A stretch of DNA of 64,000 nucleotides from Acanthochlamys bracteata (lineage: Eukaryota; Streptophyta; Magnoliopsida; Pandanales; Velloziaceae): assembly GCA_019914995.1 (NCBI GenBank), contig CM034129.1, positions 5,159,725 through 5,223,724 of the forward strand, written 5' to 3'. The translations under genes were made by a program, and so were the position numbers. Positions 51,301 through 62,559 of the stretch are shown piece by piece. The stretch's first letter is position 1. Each line of letters opens with the position of its first letter. Under the pieces are notes generated by a model. That model did not search any database. It was not told where the DNA came from and saw nothing but the letters and a program-made list of their open reading frames with translations.

Positions 51301-53099
51301 GCAATAAGACAGTAATGCATGACGCATTCGACAATATGAACATTATTGTCACGAGATGTCCACAGAAATCAGCATACAATCATAATTACTCAATCAATGT
51401 GGAGCAAGAAGTCTAAACACACCGTGTTACCTTTCTTTTCTTGAGAACTAGGTTGAGTGTGTCTTCAAGCTGCCTCTTCTTATGTTTCCTCGCCTTGTCT
51501 AGAGCACCATCAGCCTCTGCAAAGAAAAATAGAAGAGCAGCATTATCATAAACCACTATAATTGCTTATGGTTATCTTACATAATCAGCAAACACAACAT
51601 GCAGAAAATAACCCTCTAATGAGTTCAAGTACACATTGTACATGGAGCCGTGCTACATGACAAGAAACTAAAATCTATAGTTACATAAAGTAATAAAGGC
51701 ATGCAACATTCAGGGCGATGAAGAAAATGAACAAAATAACTTACTTAGGATAATACCGTGACACAGTATAATCATAGATCAGATCTGACTCTTAAGAAAA
51801 GTCATTAAATTTGACTAATAGCAAAGAAAATATCAGGTTACAGACTTTTTTAATCGCAGAGATAATACACCATATATAAAATCTAAATTTAATCGATCAA
51901 TAAGCACACCAAGAAAGAGATTACAATAGAAGCCTGAGAAATATAGGTGAAGCGTCAACTATATACATGGCATTGGAAGGTATCACAAACTTACTCATCA
52001 TCTCCAGCTTCTCAATTTGTTCTCTGATAGTTTCAGGATCCTTCTTCAAAATTCCAACCTCTCGCACCTTCTTTCGCTCTTTCTTGTTCTGTCAAATACA
52101 TAAAAGATATGAGACCATTTTAACACGTAGCACTTTGTAAAACATATGGCCACGTAATGTCTCGAAATAAAATAAACAAGAACATCAAGAACGAAATTTC
52201 TTTACTTCTTTAATTTTGGTAGACAAAGATCACAAAGCAGACTATCCCCACTATACAATTTTCAAATTTCAATCTTGAGATATTGAGCATAGCCTGCTGA
52301 GGTGCTTCCAGATGAGCATTTTACACTAGGTTATTGACAATCTCTAGTGTGATCATGAAATTTCAAATGTCAAATTACCATAGGTTAATGCTCAAGAAAA
52401 CAAGCTAAAGATGTAACAGTAAAATCATAAGCTCGCCAATAGCAGATGAACTTCTACACTGCACTCAAGTGCGAACAATTTGACTAATCAGCTCAATTCC
52501 ATCTTAAATCTACACACCTAAACAGGGTATTACAGGAAAAAGAAGTTAGAAGAACAACAAATTAAAGAAGGCGTTGAAGGAGTAAGTAAACTGAGAGTTG
52601 ACTTAAAACAACATGAAAGCAACCGACTTCCTAAGAGAAACATGTAGTAGCATGGTTGCTATGCATAAGTAGTATCTAAATATCAACAACATTCTTTATG
52701 ATTTAGTGTCCTTGACTGCTCCTGGAAAAAAACCAACTTCCTATCGACAGATTAGAGTAAACATTTATGTCAAACAAACAAAACCCTGAACCAGAACCAA
52801 ACTCTATAATTCTATTTCTGTATAGTGAGAATTCAACAAATTCCCAAATAACTTCTCGATTGTCATATCACTAACTAATATAGGTATAGCAGATAATATT
52901 TCTAGTTTTTTCGATGGTAAGTAAGCTTAACCTACAAACAAGCAAATCCTAGCATGCAAATCAAACACTAAATAAAGATAAATGTTTTCTTCAAAAAAAC
53001 AGAAATTTCGAATCTTACTCGCTTGAGTTCCTTCTTTCGAAGCTCCTTCCGGTAAGCATCAGTTGGATTCATTACCTTCCCTCCTTTCGTCGTCTTCAT
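48330..53099 (-). CDS. ELF5: ELF5-like / WBP11-like proline-rich nuclear protein
   Basis: Nine exons on the minus strand: 53099-53019, 52088-51995, 51516-51431, 50406-50357, 50269-50200, 50126-50045, 49875-49472, 49264-48803 and 48551-48330; 516 residues. The N-terminus ([19 protein letters not shown], then [19 protein letters not shown]) is the WBP11 (Wbp11/ELF5/Saf1) domain. The next 75 residues are Lys/Glu-rich helix. Residues from about 165 to 440 hold several proline tracts of 5-8 residues, fit for WW or SH3 partners, and the acidic C-terminus ends [10 protein letters not shown]. In Arabidopsis ELF5 is nuclear and its loss lowers FLC and speeds flowering; the yeast and animal relatives act with the spliceosome, so a splicing role is inferred. 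The last exon matches the family's conserved tail [19 protein letters not shown]. Length is close to Arabidopsis ELF5 as I recall it. Confidence 0.93.
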
Positions 53100-53275
53100 T
53101 TTCCGATCTCTTGATTCTATCTGTAATCAACCGAATGAGTTGATCGAGCAGTGCTTGCTGGTTCTCTTCCAATCTTCCAAATTCGAATCCACCTATCTAA
53201 CAACTCTATTTCTATCTTTATATCTAACAAATCTGAAGATTACGAAATTAATCGGGCAGAGAACATTTCTTGAAG

Positions 53276-53298
53276 GAGAGAGAGAGAGAGAGAGAGAA
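53276..53298. repeat. (GA)n microsatellite in the ELF5 leader region
   Basis: About eleven GA units on the plus strand, that is a CT tract on the ELF5-sense strand, about 180 bases upstream of the ELF5 ATG. CT tracts are common in plant 5' UTRs and core promoters. Confidence 0.9.
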
Positions 53299-53413
53299 GA
53301 ACAAACCGAAAATGAGAACTACAGAGAGAACTTAAGCTATATGATTAGGGGTAATTGTTCGATCTGTAGTGTTCGAAAAGTGTTCGACTGCAGAAAACAT
53401 CTAGGAAACTTTG

Positions 53414-53419
53414 TGGGCC
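53414..53419. promoter_or_regulatory. Site II (TGGGCC) motif upstream of ELF5
   Basis: TGGGCC on the plus strand, followed six bases later by a GCCCA, about 315 bases upstream of the ELF5 ATG. Paired TGGGCY motifs are frequent near start sites of housekeeping plant genes. Confidence 0.35.
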
Positions 53420-53439
53420 GATAGCCCAATATTCGAGTA

Positions 53440-55628
53440 AATGCCAGGCCTGCTCGACTGAATTACAAAACACGGCCTAGTTTCTTGGGGCTATAACAAA
53501 AATGAACCAACAAAAACTCGGTGCAAATTGACATATGAATTTGATACCTATTTATTTTACATCTGAGATTTGTAACATTTTTTTTTCAAGGAAAATAGCT
53601 CTGTTTTTATGAAAATTAATTATGAGAGGAAATAACTTGAGTTCCCTACTTTTATTATAGAACAATATCAAATTTGTAATAATATGTTTGAAGTTTTCAC
53701 CTCTATTATCAATTACATATTGGATTAGTTTTTTTATTACTGATTATGAGACTCAATGTGGGTTAACTTTCTCACTGAAAACCAAATTTTTAAAAAATAT
53801 AAGTCACGTTTGGGAGGGAGGACTTTTTGTCAACTTTTCAAGACAAAATAAAATTTCTACATTATTTTAGAAAAAATATAAGGCTATTACTAAGCATAGC
53901 TCTTGTTAAAAGAATTACAATTATTTCTTATAAAATGAGATTATTAGTGGCTACTATAAAAGCAAGGGTGTATGCTGGGATGTTTATCGTTGCTAGCTTT
54001 CACTATGGTTCCAAATAGAGGGCTCCTCTTATTTATAATCTTTCTTTCTGTTGATAAACGGTGGAGATGGTTTTTAATCAGATGGTGACAAATGTTAGTC
54101 CCGAAAATTTTTTCAAAATATTTTTATAATATAATTATTATTTACAAATATTTTGGCACACAAATCTACAAATCATAAATAATCACATAAATATCTCTTT
54201 TTATTTCTAAAAATATATTGACATATTATTCTAAAGTATTTCATATTACTCTAAAATAGTATAAAAATATCACTTTATCAAAATAAAAAAAAGTACGAGA
54301 AAAATTAAACAAATTATATCTTAACACAGTGAAGTGGCTTTACCACTCTCACAACAATGACGAATATAAATAAATTAATTATATGCTATAAAATTTTAAT
54401 ATATATAAAATTTTTTTACAAAACTTTAAAAAATTATGTAGAAAGATTTTTACTTAAAAAAACTCTACTATTTAAGCAAATCCGAACGAATTGAATAATC
54501 TATGCTTGAAAATAGCACAAAAATGTTTCATAATATAAAGTTTAAAACTATTTTTAATATTAAAATATTCGCTGACGGTATCAAAGATAACTTTTATATA
54601 AATACCAATTATGAATATATTTTGGAGGCGTTTGGAGTGCTTATGAATGAAGCTTTTCAAAATTGAAAATATTTTAATTTTTTTAAAAATAAGTTTTAAT
54701 TTTTTATCTCTAAAAAAATAATAAAAATATATAATAAAAAGATCTCATTACGTAAAATTTTTTTACACTTTCTAATTTTGTAAATAAAATTTTTAAATAC
54801 TTATAAAATATATATTAAAAAATATAAAATAAAAAATTAAAAAGCTGATTTTTTAATAAGCTAAACCAAACTGCCATTTTATCACTCCAAGTATAAGAAC
54901 CCTATATTATCACTTGGAGAACTATTTGTGTAACTATGATCCCACTTTAGGAACCAATAATATATTTAACTCTAAAAATTCATTATATAAACAAGTTACA
55001 ACTGTTTTTGAAATATGCAAAAGATTTCCTAGCCTTCATGGCCACCGTGGCGATGCATCATGAGTCGTTTGAAATTGCTTAAAATAAAATAATTTTTATA
55101 AAAATAATTTGCTAAGATTTATTACAAAATAAGTTTATATATATATATAAAATAATTTTATAACGTATAATTCATTTATGCTTTTTAAATTAAAAAATAA
55201 TTTCTAAAATACTTCAAAAAAAATTCAAATAGAAAAAGCTGAAAAAAGAGATGGAATAAGTTGGCATAAGTAATGCCAAATATCTCCTCATTTATCAATA
55301 TAACCACTTGTAAAAAATGAATACAAGTTCTTTAAAAGGTTCCTCAACAGATCAAGAGACAAACTGGAGGTGCAAAGAAAAAAAAAAGAAAAAAGGATTT
55401 GTTTGTGGGAAGAATGTCCACAAATATTTTACATGAACTTCAGTGAACAAGGAATAAGTTAGCAAGCAAAAGATAGAGCAACTACCACAAATAGAACATT
55501 CCAATTGCAAACACCATGCTCTCAGGGTGTTGTGAAAACAAAGATCACAATGTTTCCCTACTCATGAAATTGCAAAAGATCAGCACTAGTTTCAAGCTCT
55601 TAAAATTAAAAACAGTTGTTTCTCCAGA
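53440..55628. other. AT-rich intergenic DNA between ELF5 and the coiled-coil gene
   Basis: No gene recognised. AT-rich throughout, with one defined MITE (54627-54875) and another likely copy near 55070-55245. About 55290-55628 is probably the 3' UTR of the coiled-coil gene on the minus strand. Confidence 0.6.
54627..54875. mobile_element. AT-rich MITE with GGCGTTTGG / CCAAACTGCC ends
   Basis: About 249 bp. Its reverse complement starts GGCAGTTTGGTTTAGCTT and continues with TTATAAGTAT and AGAAAGTGTA phrases in the same order as the element at 15939-16188, which starts GCGTTTGGTTTAGCTT. The two are inverted copies of one family. No coding capacity. Confidence 0.65.
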
Positions 55629-58523
55629 CTAAAAATTATGATCCTTCAAGGGCACTCTTCTGTCAGGACTCCGCACATTTTTGGTGATATGGAAAATAGA
55701 ATGATTCATGTCGTAGTATTTGCCATTGGTCTGTACATTTTCCTCTGGACAGTTTGCACTGGAGCCATCTTCTCCAGCTTTGCACATTAGCCTCTGCAGG
55801 CATCTGCTTAATTCTTTCTCATGCTCTACTAAGTTAGTAACTTCTAGCATATGACCAACCAAAGCTTCTCTGCCAATCCATAAATCTCCGATCATTTGAC
55901 GAAGAGATTTTATTTCAGCTGAAAGTCTCTCTTTTTGCTCTTCCAACAACCTATTTCTGTCATACATGCTCTTTAGTTCACTCACAAGCCCGATCTTCTC
56001 GTTTTCCCATTGCATCCTTTCCATCAATAAATCGACTTTCATTTGTTCGAGATTCCTGATTGCTTTTACAGAATGTTCTTCCTTAGCTTTCAATTGTAGC
56101 TGTAACATGCCTATTTCCTCCTCCAACTCAGAGCTCAAGCAGCTTAAGTACTGTGCTTCGTGCTCAGCTAGAATCTGAACTGTCACAATCTTCTCCAGTG
56201 CCTGAAAGATTTTTCCTCTTTCCAAGTACATGACTAGATGTTTACAAGCAGTTCTCTCTTCAACAACTTGAGTGAAATCTTCGTTGATTGAAGACATTTG
56301 ACACTGGATATCAACAATTACATTTTGCTTTTCCTTCAGAAATTCTTTGGCTACCTCTTTCTCTAGCTCTATCAACATTGCAGTTTCCCCCTTGCTGCGT
56401 GCAATTTCATGTTCCAGCAAATCAATGTCCTTGCTTAAACTAGTTAGTCTTCTGCCTTCATTTTCTGTGAGTTGGAGGATCTCCAGCTTCTCTTCTGCTT
56501 TTTTCTGTATCTCAACAATGGTGAGCACAACATGTTCAAACTGCTGCCTCATATGGTCCTCTTCGAGCAATACGAATTTCTTCTGGAGCTCTTCTATCAA
56601 CTTGTCTTGCTCTTCTTTTGTACTCTTAAAATTCTGTCTTTCTGCAGCAAGGATCTTTTCCACCTCCATCTTGGCAAGAATAGAAACCTCTAATTCTCCT
56701 CTAACTATACTCTGGTCCTGCTGGCATCTATCCAGCTGAATTACCAACTCAGATTTAAGCTTCTCTATCCTCTCCGCAAACATTTTCACCTGCTGCAATT
56801 CAAATTCATACTTTCCCAGTTGAGTTGTTTTCTCTAGAAGAGCAGCATTTGTTCTCACTAGCGCATCTATCACTTTATCCAATTCTTCTTGCAGTTCACT
56901 CTCCCTCCGAGAAGCTTGCATCTTATAGCATTCAAGATGTCTAGAAGTTTCCTCAAGATGTTCTTTGCATAAGCTATGATCCTTCCTTAGTGCCAGATAC
57001 TGTTGCTCAACCGATTCAAGATGGCCTACCTTCATCTGTAGAGTTTCAACAGTCTCATGCAGTGACCTTGTCTCAGACCGTGAACAAAAAAGAGCACTAC
57101 TGATTTCTTGCAGTTGCTCCTTCATGTCAGCAACTTGTTTTTGAGATTCCGTTTTGCGGAACTTCATATCCGATTCCATTGAATCGATGTAGGGGAAGAA
57201 GTCTGTAAGTTTGGACTTCAATACCATAAGCTCCACTGAAATCTCTTCATTCTCCAACTTCTGTTGCAAGATGTAAGAATAATAGCATTCTATCTGTTCC
57301 TGAAAATCATAGAGTTGTTTATCCCTGGCAAGTAGCTCAGAGTGACACTCACCCAGTTGTTTTTCTAATATCTCCAGCTCGGCTTCCCATCCAGCTTCAC
57401 AATATTTCAGTTTCTCAGAACAGTCCCTCTGTACTTGCTCCAGAGATCTAAACCTTTGACGCAAGGCTTTCAATGAAGCAACTGCATCTGCCCCATCAGT
57501 CTGAGCTTCTTGAAATTCTTTCAGAGTGCTTTGAAGTTCCTGATTAACTTGGTCAAGATGACTATTCCTCAATTCCGTTTCCTTGTAGAGCATGTCTTTG
57601 GTAGCCAGCACATGTCTTAATGCAGCAATGTCCTCATCTCTCTTTCCTGTTAACTTCTCAACATTTAACTTTTCCTCCTCGAACTCCATTACTACATTCT
57701 CATAAAATTTCTTAGATTCTGAGAGCTGCAATGCAAGTAACTTCCTCTGACTTTCTTCATGTGCCAGGGCCTGGTTGCACATCTGCAATTTAGACTGAAT
57801 GTCTTGTGCAATTCTAGTTTGACAATCCAAATTAACCTGCAAAGTAGAAATTTCATCAAGTAAGTTGGATTTCTCCAGTACCCACTCCTTCTTACACACT
57901 TTAAACTCAGTTTGCAGCTTATCATAAGCTTCTTCAAGATGCCTAAACTGCTCATTCTTCCACTTAAGCTGATCTTCGACCTTTATTTTGTCTTGCTCAA
58001 TTTGAGATAGCACTTCATGAGCCTTCCTCATACATGGAAGTACACAAACCTTCTCTTCCAAGTCAGCGCACTTCTTCTGGGACTGTAAAAGAAGATTCCT
58101 CACCCCATCAATTTCCAGCTTGTATGCACGAATAGTCTGTTCTTGTTCTTCTCTTCTCGCCTGGGATTCATCTAGAGCTGAAACGAGCTCTTGGTTCTGT
58201 ACCTTCATTTTCAATGTTTGCTCCTTCAAATTAGTCTTCAGGTTTTCATTCGCCTTGTTCAAATGCAAAATAACAGATTCTTTCTCAGAGAAACTCTTTT
58301 TTAAATCTTCACACATTTGCTTAACAAAAGAAATCTCCTCAACTTTTGCACAAATATCTATTGATTGCTTCTCAATCTTATCCACTGCTTCTTGAAGCTT
58401 CATAGACTGCTGGTTGTGTACTTCCCTCAAGCACTCATACTGATTGCATTTTGCCTGATATTTTGCATGAAGTATCTCTTTCTCGTACTTCAAATCCTCC
58501 AGCTCTTGCCAAACTTCCTCCAT
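55629..58523 (-). CDS. Long coiled-coil protein, At4g38062-like
   Basis: A single uninterrupted frame of 964 residues, all coding sequence in one exon. It is Glu/Lys/Gln/Leu-rich with heptad patterns from residue 1 to about 915 and no membrane span or catalytic motif. Recognisable family phrases are EDQLKWKNEQFRHLEEAYDKLQ, SKLQMCNQALAHEE and GKRDEDIAALRH. They match the plant At4g38062 family, whose members are annotated as uncharacterised or as intracellular transport USO1-like. The C-terminus SPDRRVPLKDHNF resembles that family's short SP-basic tail. Function unknown; a scaffold or tether role is only inference. The ATG at 58523 has a strong context (A at -3, G at +4). The leader appears to be spliced (donors near 59857, 59091 and 58677; acceptor at 58560) and carries two short upstream ORFs. 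Confidence 0.9.
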   Translation of the reverse strand: MEEVWQELEDLKYEKEILHAKYQAKCNQYECLREVHNQQSMKLQEAVDKIEKQSIDICAKVEEISFVKQMCEDLKKSFSEKESVILHLNKANENLKTNLKEQTLKMKVQNQELVSALDESQARREEQEQTIRAYKLEIDGVRNLLLQSQKKCADLEEKVCVLPCMRKAHEVLSQIEQDKIKVEDQLKWKNEQFRHLEEAYDKLQTEFKVCKKEWVLEKSNLLDEISTLQVNLDCQTRIAQDIQSKLQMCNQALAHEESQRKLLALQLSESKKFYENVVMEFEEEKLNVEKLTGKRDEDIAALRHVLATKDMLYKETELRNSHLDQVNQELQSTLKEFQEAQTDGADAVASLKALRQRFRSLEQVQRDCSEKLKYCEAGWEAELEILEKQLGECHSELLARDKQLYDFQEQIECYYSYILQQKLENEEISVELMVLKSKLTDFFPYIDSMESDMKFRKTESQKQVADMKEQLQEISSALFCSRSETRSLHETVETLQMKVGHLESVEQQYLALRKDHSLCKEHLEETSRHLECYKMQASRRESELQEELDKVIDALVRTNAALLEKTTQLGKYEFELQQVKMFAERIEKLKSELVIQLDRCQQDQSIVRGELEVSILAKMEVEKILAAERQNFKSTKEEQDKLIEELQKKFVLLEEDHMRQQFEHVVLTIVEIQKKAEEKLEILQLTENEGRRLTSLSKDIDLLEHEIARSKGETAMLIELEKEVAKEFLKEKQNVIVDIQCQMSSINEDFTQVVEERTACKHLVMYLERGKIFQALEKIVTVQILAEHEAQYLSCLSSELEEEIGMLQLQLKAKEEHSVKAIRNLEQMKVDLLMERMQWENEKIGLVSELKSMYDRNRLLEEQKERLSAEIKSLRQMIGDLWIGREALVGHMLEVTNLVEHEKELSRCLQRLMCKAGEDGSSANCPEENVQTNGKYYDMNHSIFHITKNVRSPDRRVPLKDHNF

Positions 58524-58527
58524 ATTC

Positions 58528-58558
58528 TTAGAACTTACTCCGCTGAGTCATAGTGCAT
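58528..58558 (-). promoter_or_regulatory. Two overlapping upstream ORFs before the coiled-coil start codon
   Basis: On the minus strand two ATGs precede the main one in different frames: 58558-58535 (seven codons plus TAA) and 58551-58528 (seven codons plus TAA). The second stops four bases before the main ATG at 58523. Both lie within the predicted last leader exon (from 58560), so they should be in the mRNA. Confidence 0.55.
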
Positions 58559-58560
58559 CT

Positions 58561-60240
58561 CTAGCAAGCAAAGAGAAGTTAAAATCAGCGGCTCTAGATA
58601 CTACAGATAAGCTATCATTTCATGAAGGAAGTAGAAAACAGCAGCATATAATTAAACCATCTTCGAACACACTTACCTGGAGAAGACAATCATCATCAAC
58701 ATTCTGATTTAATAATAGGAAATGAGCCAAATGTACACCATGTTAGGGTCTGAGGGTTGGAATGACAAAGTGAAAGCAACTACAAGCCCTCTTGTTGCAA
58801 TTCATCACTAACTAATCAATAAAGCAATAGGCAGACAAATGTTCACTACAGAACAACAGTACATGGAAAACCCTCGTAGAGAGAAAATATCACAGGTGTC
58901 AAATACCATGCAAACTGCCACTATCTCTTTAACAGTAAGCTTACAGCACTTCCTCTCTAGTTCACTATGAGAGACATCAACAGGACATCAAGGGGAACTT
59001 TCTCTTAGCTAACAATATTGTTAACAACAGCATGACACGAAAATGTTACGAGAGGGCAATAGATCCAAAATGAAAATTGGAAGAATTCACCTAAGGTTTA
59101 AGGAATCCAAAAGATCTCCAAACATGAATAATGCTTGCATTAGAAAGTAGTAATTAGTAGGTTTACTAAGATGGCCTTTCTCCTTCTCCCTTTCTTCTTC
59201 TTCATCATCAAGAGCAGCAGCACAAGCTTGAGGAGAAGAAGTAAAAATAACAGGAGAGGGAAAGATCATTACTTGCCATCCTACTGATTCATGCTTGGAG
59301 AATTTCATGTGATATAAATTGTTAGATAACATTTGGCTAGTTATTTGGTTTCCTCAAAACTGCTGGTTCATTCTTCAATTTTCCCTTGTACCACAGATCA
59401 CAACTTCTTGCAAAAACGGAAAACCTGCTGCCATTGTACCACAGACCACAACTTCTGAAAATCTTCATAAAGGTTACTGAAGAGATGATCATGCGTTTTT
59501 TTAAGAATGAAAACAGCAATCACAAAAGACGGTAACTTTTAGTTGATCCACTGGCTAGATAACAGGTACACTCAATCAAGCAGAAGAATAAATTTCAAAT
59601 CAGATCCATCCAGATCAAGAAAGAGAATCAGCTATAAAGAGCAACAAATACAAGATCTTCAAAAAGATAAACAGGAGCAGCATTTGTCTAGACTACGTTC
59701 CAAAGCATGAGAATTAAAATACTAATTAGTGAACAATGAACAAGAAACACCTAACTACTCAATAATATGAAGTTACACAAAAAAAAATAGAAATTTTGTC
59801 AGATCTATAATGTAACTCAGGATTCAAACGAGTAGTAGTAGGTATTGTTGTAATACCTCCAGCGAAAACTGTCTCTGGTCTTATCTTAGAAGATCTCAAG
59901 CATAAGTTGAGCAATCTTCGAGCAAGCAGAAAATGAAAAAAATATTCAAAACATTCAAGACATTTTCGGCGGCCAAACGAAACTTGATGTAAGATTCACT
60001 TTCTGAACCACCTTCGTTTTAAAATGAATCAAATAAATGAGTTCTAAGTTAAAGCCCATATAAGAAGACGGCCCAATTATGGTCTCTGTTGGTTAGCGAT
60101 AAAATAAAGCCAATTAGCCAGCCATCTTCTGTTGACCCGATTTGATTGGGGTCAATAATTCACCAACAAACTACCACCAACAATTCCAACTAACCGGCCA
60201 AGTTTATAAATAGCTCTTTACCGGTTGTATCAAACAAGAG
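58561..60240. other. Spliced 5' leader of the coiled-coil gene and shared divergent promoter
   Basis: On the minus strand, splice-donor-like sites at 59857, 59091 and 58677 and an acceptor at 58560 suggest a leader of several non-coding exons reaching to about 59990. The remaining 250 bases or so separate it from the DHNAT1 promoter on the other strand. This stretch holds GCCCA (60054) and GGCCCA (60070-60075) words. No protein gene was found inside; open frames at 59087-59519 are unremarkable. Confidence 0.45.
60205..60213 (+). promoter_or_regulatory. Probable TATA box of DHNAT1
   Basis: TATAAATAG, 92 bases before the ATG at 60297. A start site about 30 bases downstream would fall near 60235-60245. 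Confidence 0.5.
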
Positions 60241-60243
60241 AAG

Positions 60244-60300
60244 ATGAACATTGAACAACAGCAGCAGAAAGTGAAAAAAACGACAAAGAAAATCCAATGA
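60244..60300 (+). promoter_or_regulatory. Upstream ORF whose stop overlaps the DHNAT1 start codon
   Basis: An 18-codon frame (Gln- and Lys-rich, beginning MNIEQQQQK) ends in TGA at 60298-60300. The DHNAT1 ATG occupies 60297-60299, giving an ATGA overlap. Whether the upstream ATG is in the mRNA depends on the exact start site, since it lies only about 30-40 bases below the TATA box. Confidence 0.45.
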
Positions 60301-62053
60301 CAGAGCAATCTTCTTCGACTCCGAAAAAGATCGATGTCGCTGATGCAGCTCTCAACTCAACCGGGTTCCAAGTCGAATTCATCTCGCCTCAAAGAGTGGC
60401 TGGTCGATTGAAAGTCACTGCATCTAATTGCCAGGTGAAGATTAGTATTAGTCTAATCATTCAGATGATGAATTGAATTTTGGAAATGGGATGTGAAATG
60501 GTGATTGATCTGTCGATGGTGGTTTTTGTAGCCGTTTAAGGTGTTACATGGTGGTGTATCGGCTTTGATTTGTGAATCGCTTTCGAGTATGGGAGCGCAC
60601 TTGGCTTCGGGATTACGGCGGATTGCTGGGATCCAGATGAGTATAAATCATCATAGAGCGGCGCGTCTTGGCGATTCAGTCTTCGCTGAGGCCTCGAGCA
60701 TTGCCAACGGAAAGAACGTTCAGGTATTTCTTTATTAAAGGAAGCAACTTTGTGAATTGAATTATTGAATTGTCATGCATAAGTGTTTAAATTGATGGAA
60801 AACTATGAAACTAACTAATTATTCCTTGAATGTTTCTGAACCTGCTTAGAGAATATCGATATAATAACACACTTTAAAGAATGTTTCTGACCTGCTTACA
60901 ACAATAGTACTGTTTTTACTTGGCTACAATTTGTAAGACGGCCGTAGATGGTTTTTAATAAAAACAACTTTTACTCTGCCTAAGAAGCTGATGATTCAAA
61001 CTATGCTTGTGAAATTTTGAAGTATTTACTGCTTTCCTTTTTTGAGCTAAACGATGTTTTGCTGGTAGAGGGAGGATTTCACTCCTTCATAGATGAAAGC
61101 TTTAAAGGATGATATTGGTGGAGCGTCCGTTCCTAGACATTTTTGCCATAATTTGCTGTACATAGCCAGAGTAGAAGTGATGCATGAAGAATGTTCAAAC
61201 TGTAAGATTCTAAGTAAGCCAATACCTAAAAGGGCCATTTATATGCACTAGTAGTGATCTCTTGCGAAACTTAAACAAATGAATCTGTAACTTCCATAAT
61301 ATTTGTGTATGCTCTCTACTCTCGAGGGTTATAATGGTAGCTGGCCGCCACATTGAGCAATAGTGCTGCAGATCAAAATGCCTAAACTAGATTGATTCAT
61401 CAATCCTGGATTAGTTTTGGCAGCTAGGAGTTCAGGCCTCGCAGTTTAGTAGCTGCACTGCTTGCAGTGTGGTCGTCATGATTTTGTGGCGTGATCTCAA
61501 ACATACAATGCTGCATTGCTATTGATCTATAAACATTTGAAATTTGCATTTGAGGTGCTTAGCCCAAATTCTATCACACCAGTCACTTGATATTCTTAAC
61601 CTTTATGCTTTCTTTAGTCAATCGAAGATGATCCATTTTGAATTTTGAACATTAATTGGGATTTCATGTCTCTTTTTATCAACTCTAGCAGTTCGATAAT
61701 TAATTCGCAACATCAGTGTTATTTTGGGATAATAGCACATCAATCAATAAAAATTTGGCATAGGGAGTTTTACATGGAATCCTGTTGACTACTATCTACA
61801 GTTCTGTTATGCCGTTTCAAGTTAGATGGAGTATTGAGTGACTAACCAATTGATATCAGTTATGTTAGGGGTTACTGACTTGCTTTTCCAATTTACAAAG
61901 GTCTGGGATGTGCATATTTGGAAGATCAATGAATCTACTTCTAACAAGGAACATTTGATTTCCACGGCCAAGGTTACATTTTTGTCTAACATGCCAGTCC
62001 CTGACAATGCCAAGGATGCTGGTGACTTCCTCAAAAAGTTTGCAAAGCTATAG
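60297..62053 (+). CDS. DHNAT1: 1,4-dihydroxy-2-naphthoyl-CoA thioesterase, peroxisomal (DHNAT1-like)
   Basis: Three exons: 60297-60434, 60532-60723 and 61901-62053; 160 residues. It is a single hotdog-fold thioesterase domain. Q46, H52 and E61 in CQPFKVLHGGVSALICE have the same spacing as the catalytic residues I recall from the bacterial enzyme YdiI, with E61 as the likely nucleophile or base. The C-terminus is AKL, a peroxisomal targeting signal type 1. Plant DHNATs release 1,4-dihydroxy-2-naphthoate from CoA in peroxisomes on the way to phylloquinone (vitamin K1). Length matches the family (about 155-160). Intron 2 is long (1.2 kb). A broken paralogue lies just downstream. Another acyl-CoA thioesterase role cannot be excluded. 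Confidence 0.93.
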
Positions 62054-62559
62054 CGTGTGTGACTGTAAAGAAGCTTGCCTCTCTTTCCTTAAGTTTTAAA
62101 CTAGTAATTAAAATGCAAATAGTTATATTTTTTTCCTTATGTAACTCATTCATTCAGGTCCAGTTCCTCATGGGTCTACAATGATTTGTAAAATTAAGAA
62201 TAAGCCACAAAATGTCAGATACATGATCTTGATTATTAACTGTTCAATTTTGTGATAAGCTTCTCTTAGAGTAGTACATACAAGTTAGCTGTTAATATTA
62301 TGCTTGTTTTTGCTCGTATTAATTGAGTAATGGTTTAGGCAGATGTAATCTAGCTACATCATACAGATGTACCTAGATTATCGTGCCCTCTTTGTGAAGC
62401 CAACAAAGTTTTCTTTTTGTGTTGCTGATTTATTAGACGCTGAATGCGTTTTTTCATAGAAGATAAAAGAAAACGGTGGAAGGCTTATTTTATTATTACT
62501 ATTATTGTTATGTCTACTCGCATAAACAAAGCTGTAACTTTCTTCTGGTAAGCGAAAGC
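62054..62559. other. DHNAT1 3' UTR and spacer to the broken copy
   Basis: Mixed-composition DNA following the DHNAT1 stop, probably its 3' UTR for the first 200-300 bases. No gene seen. Confidence 0.6.

Noticed and set aside
53140..53424. Plus-strand 94-residue frame containing an Arg/Glu repeat
   Set aside because: It is the GA microsatellite and leader region of ELF5 read on the wrong strand.
56347..58395. Plus-strand Ser/Cys/Phe-rich frames opposite the coiled-coil gene
   Set aside because: Antisense artefacts of a long Glu/Lys-rich coding exon.
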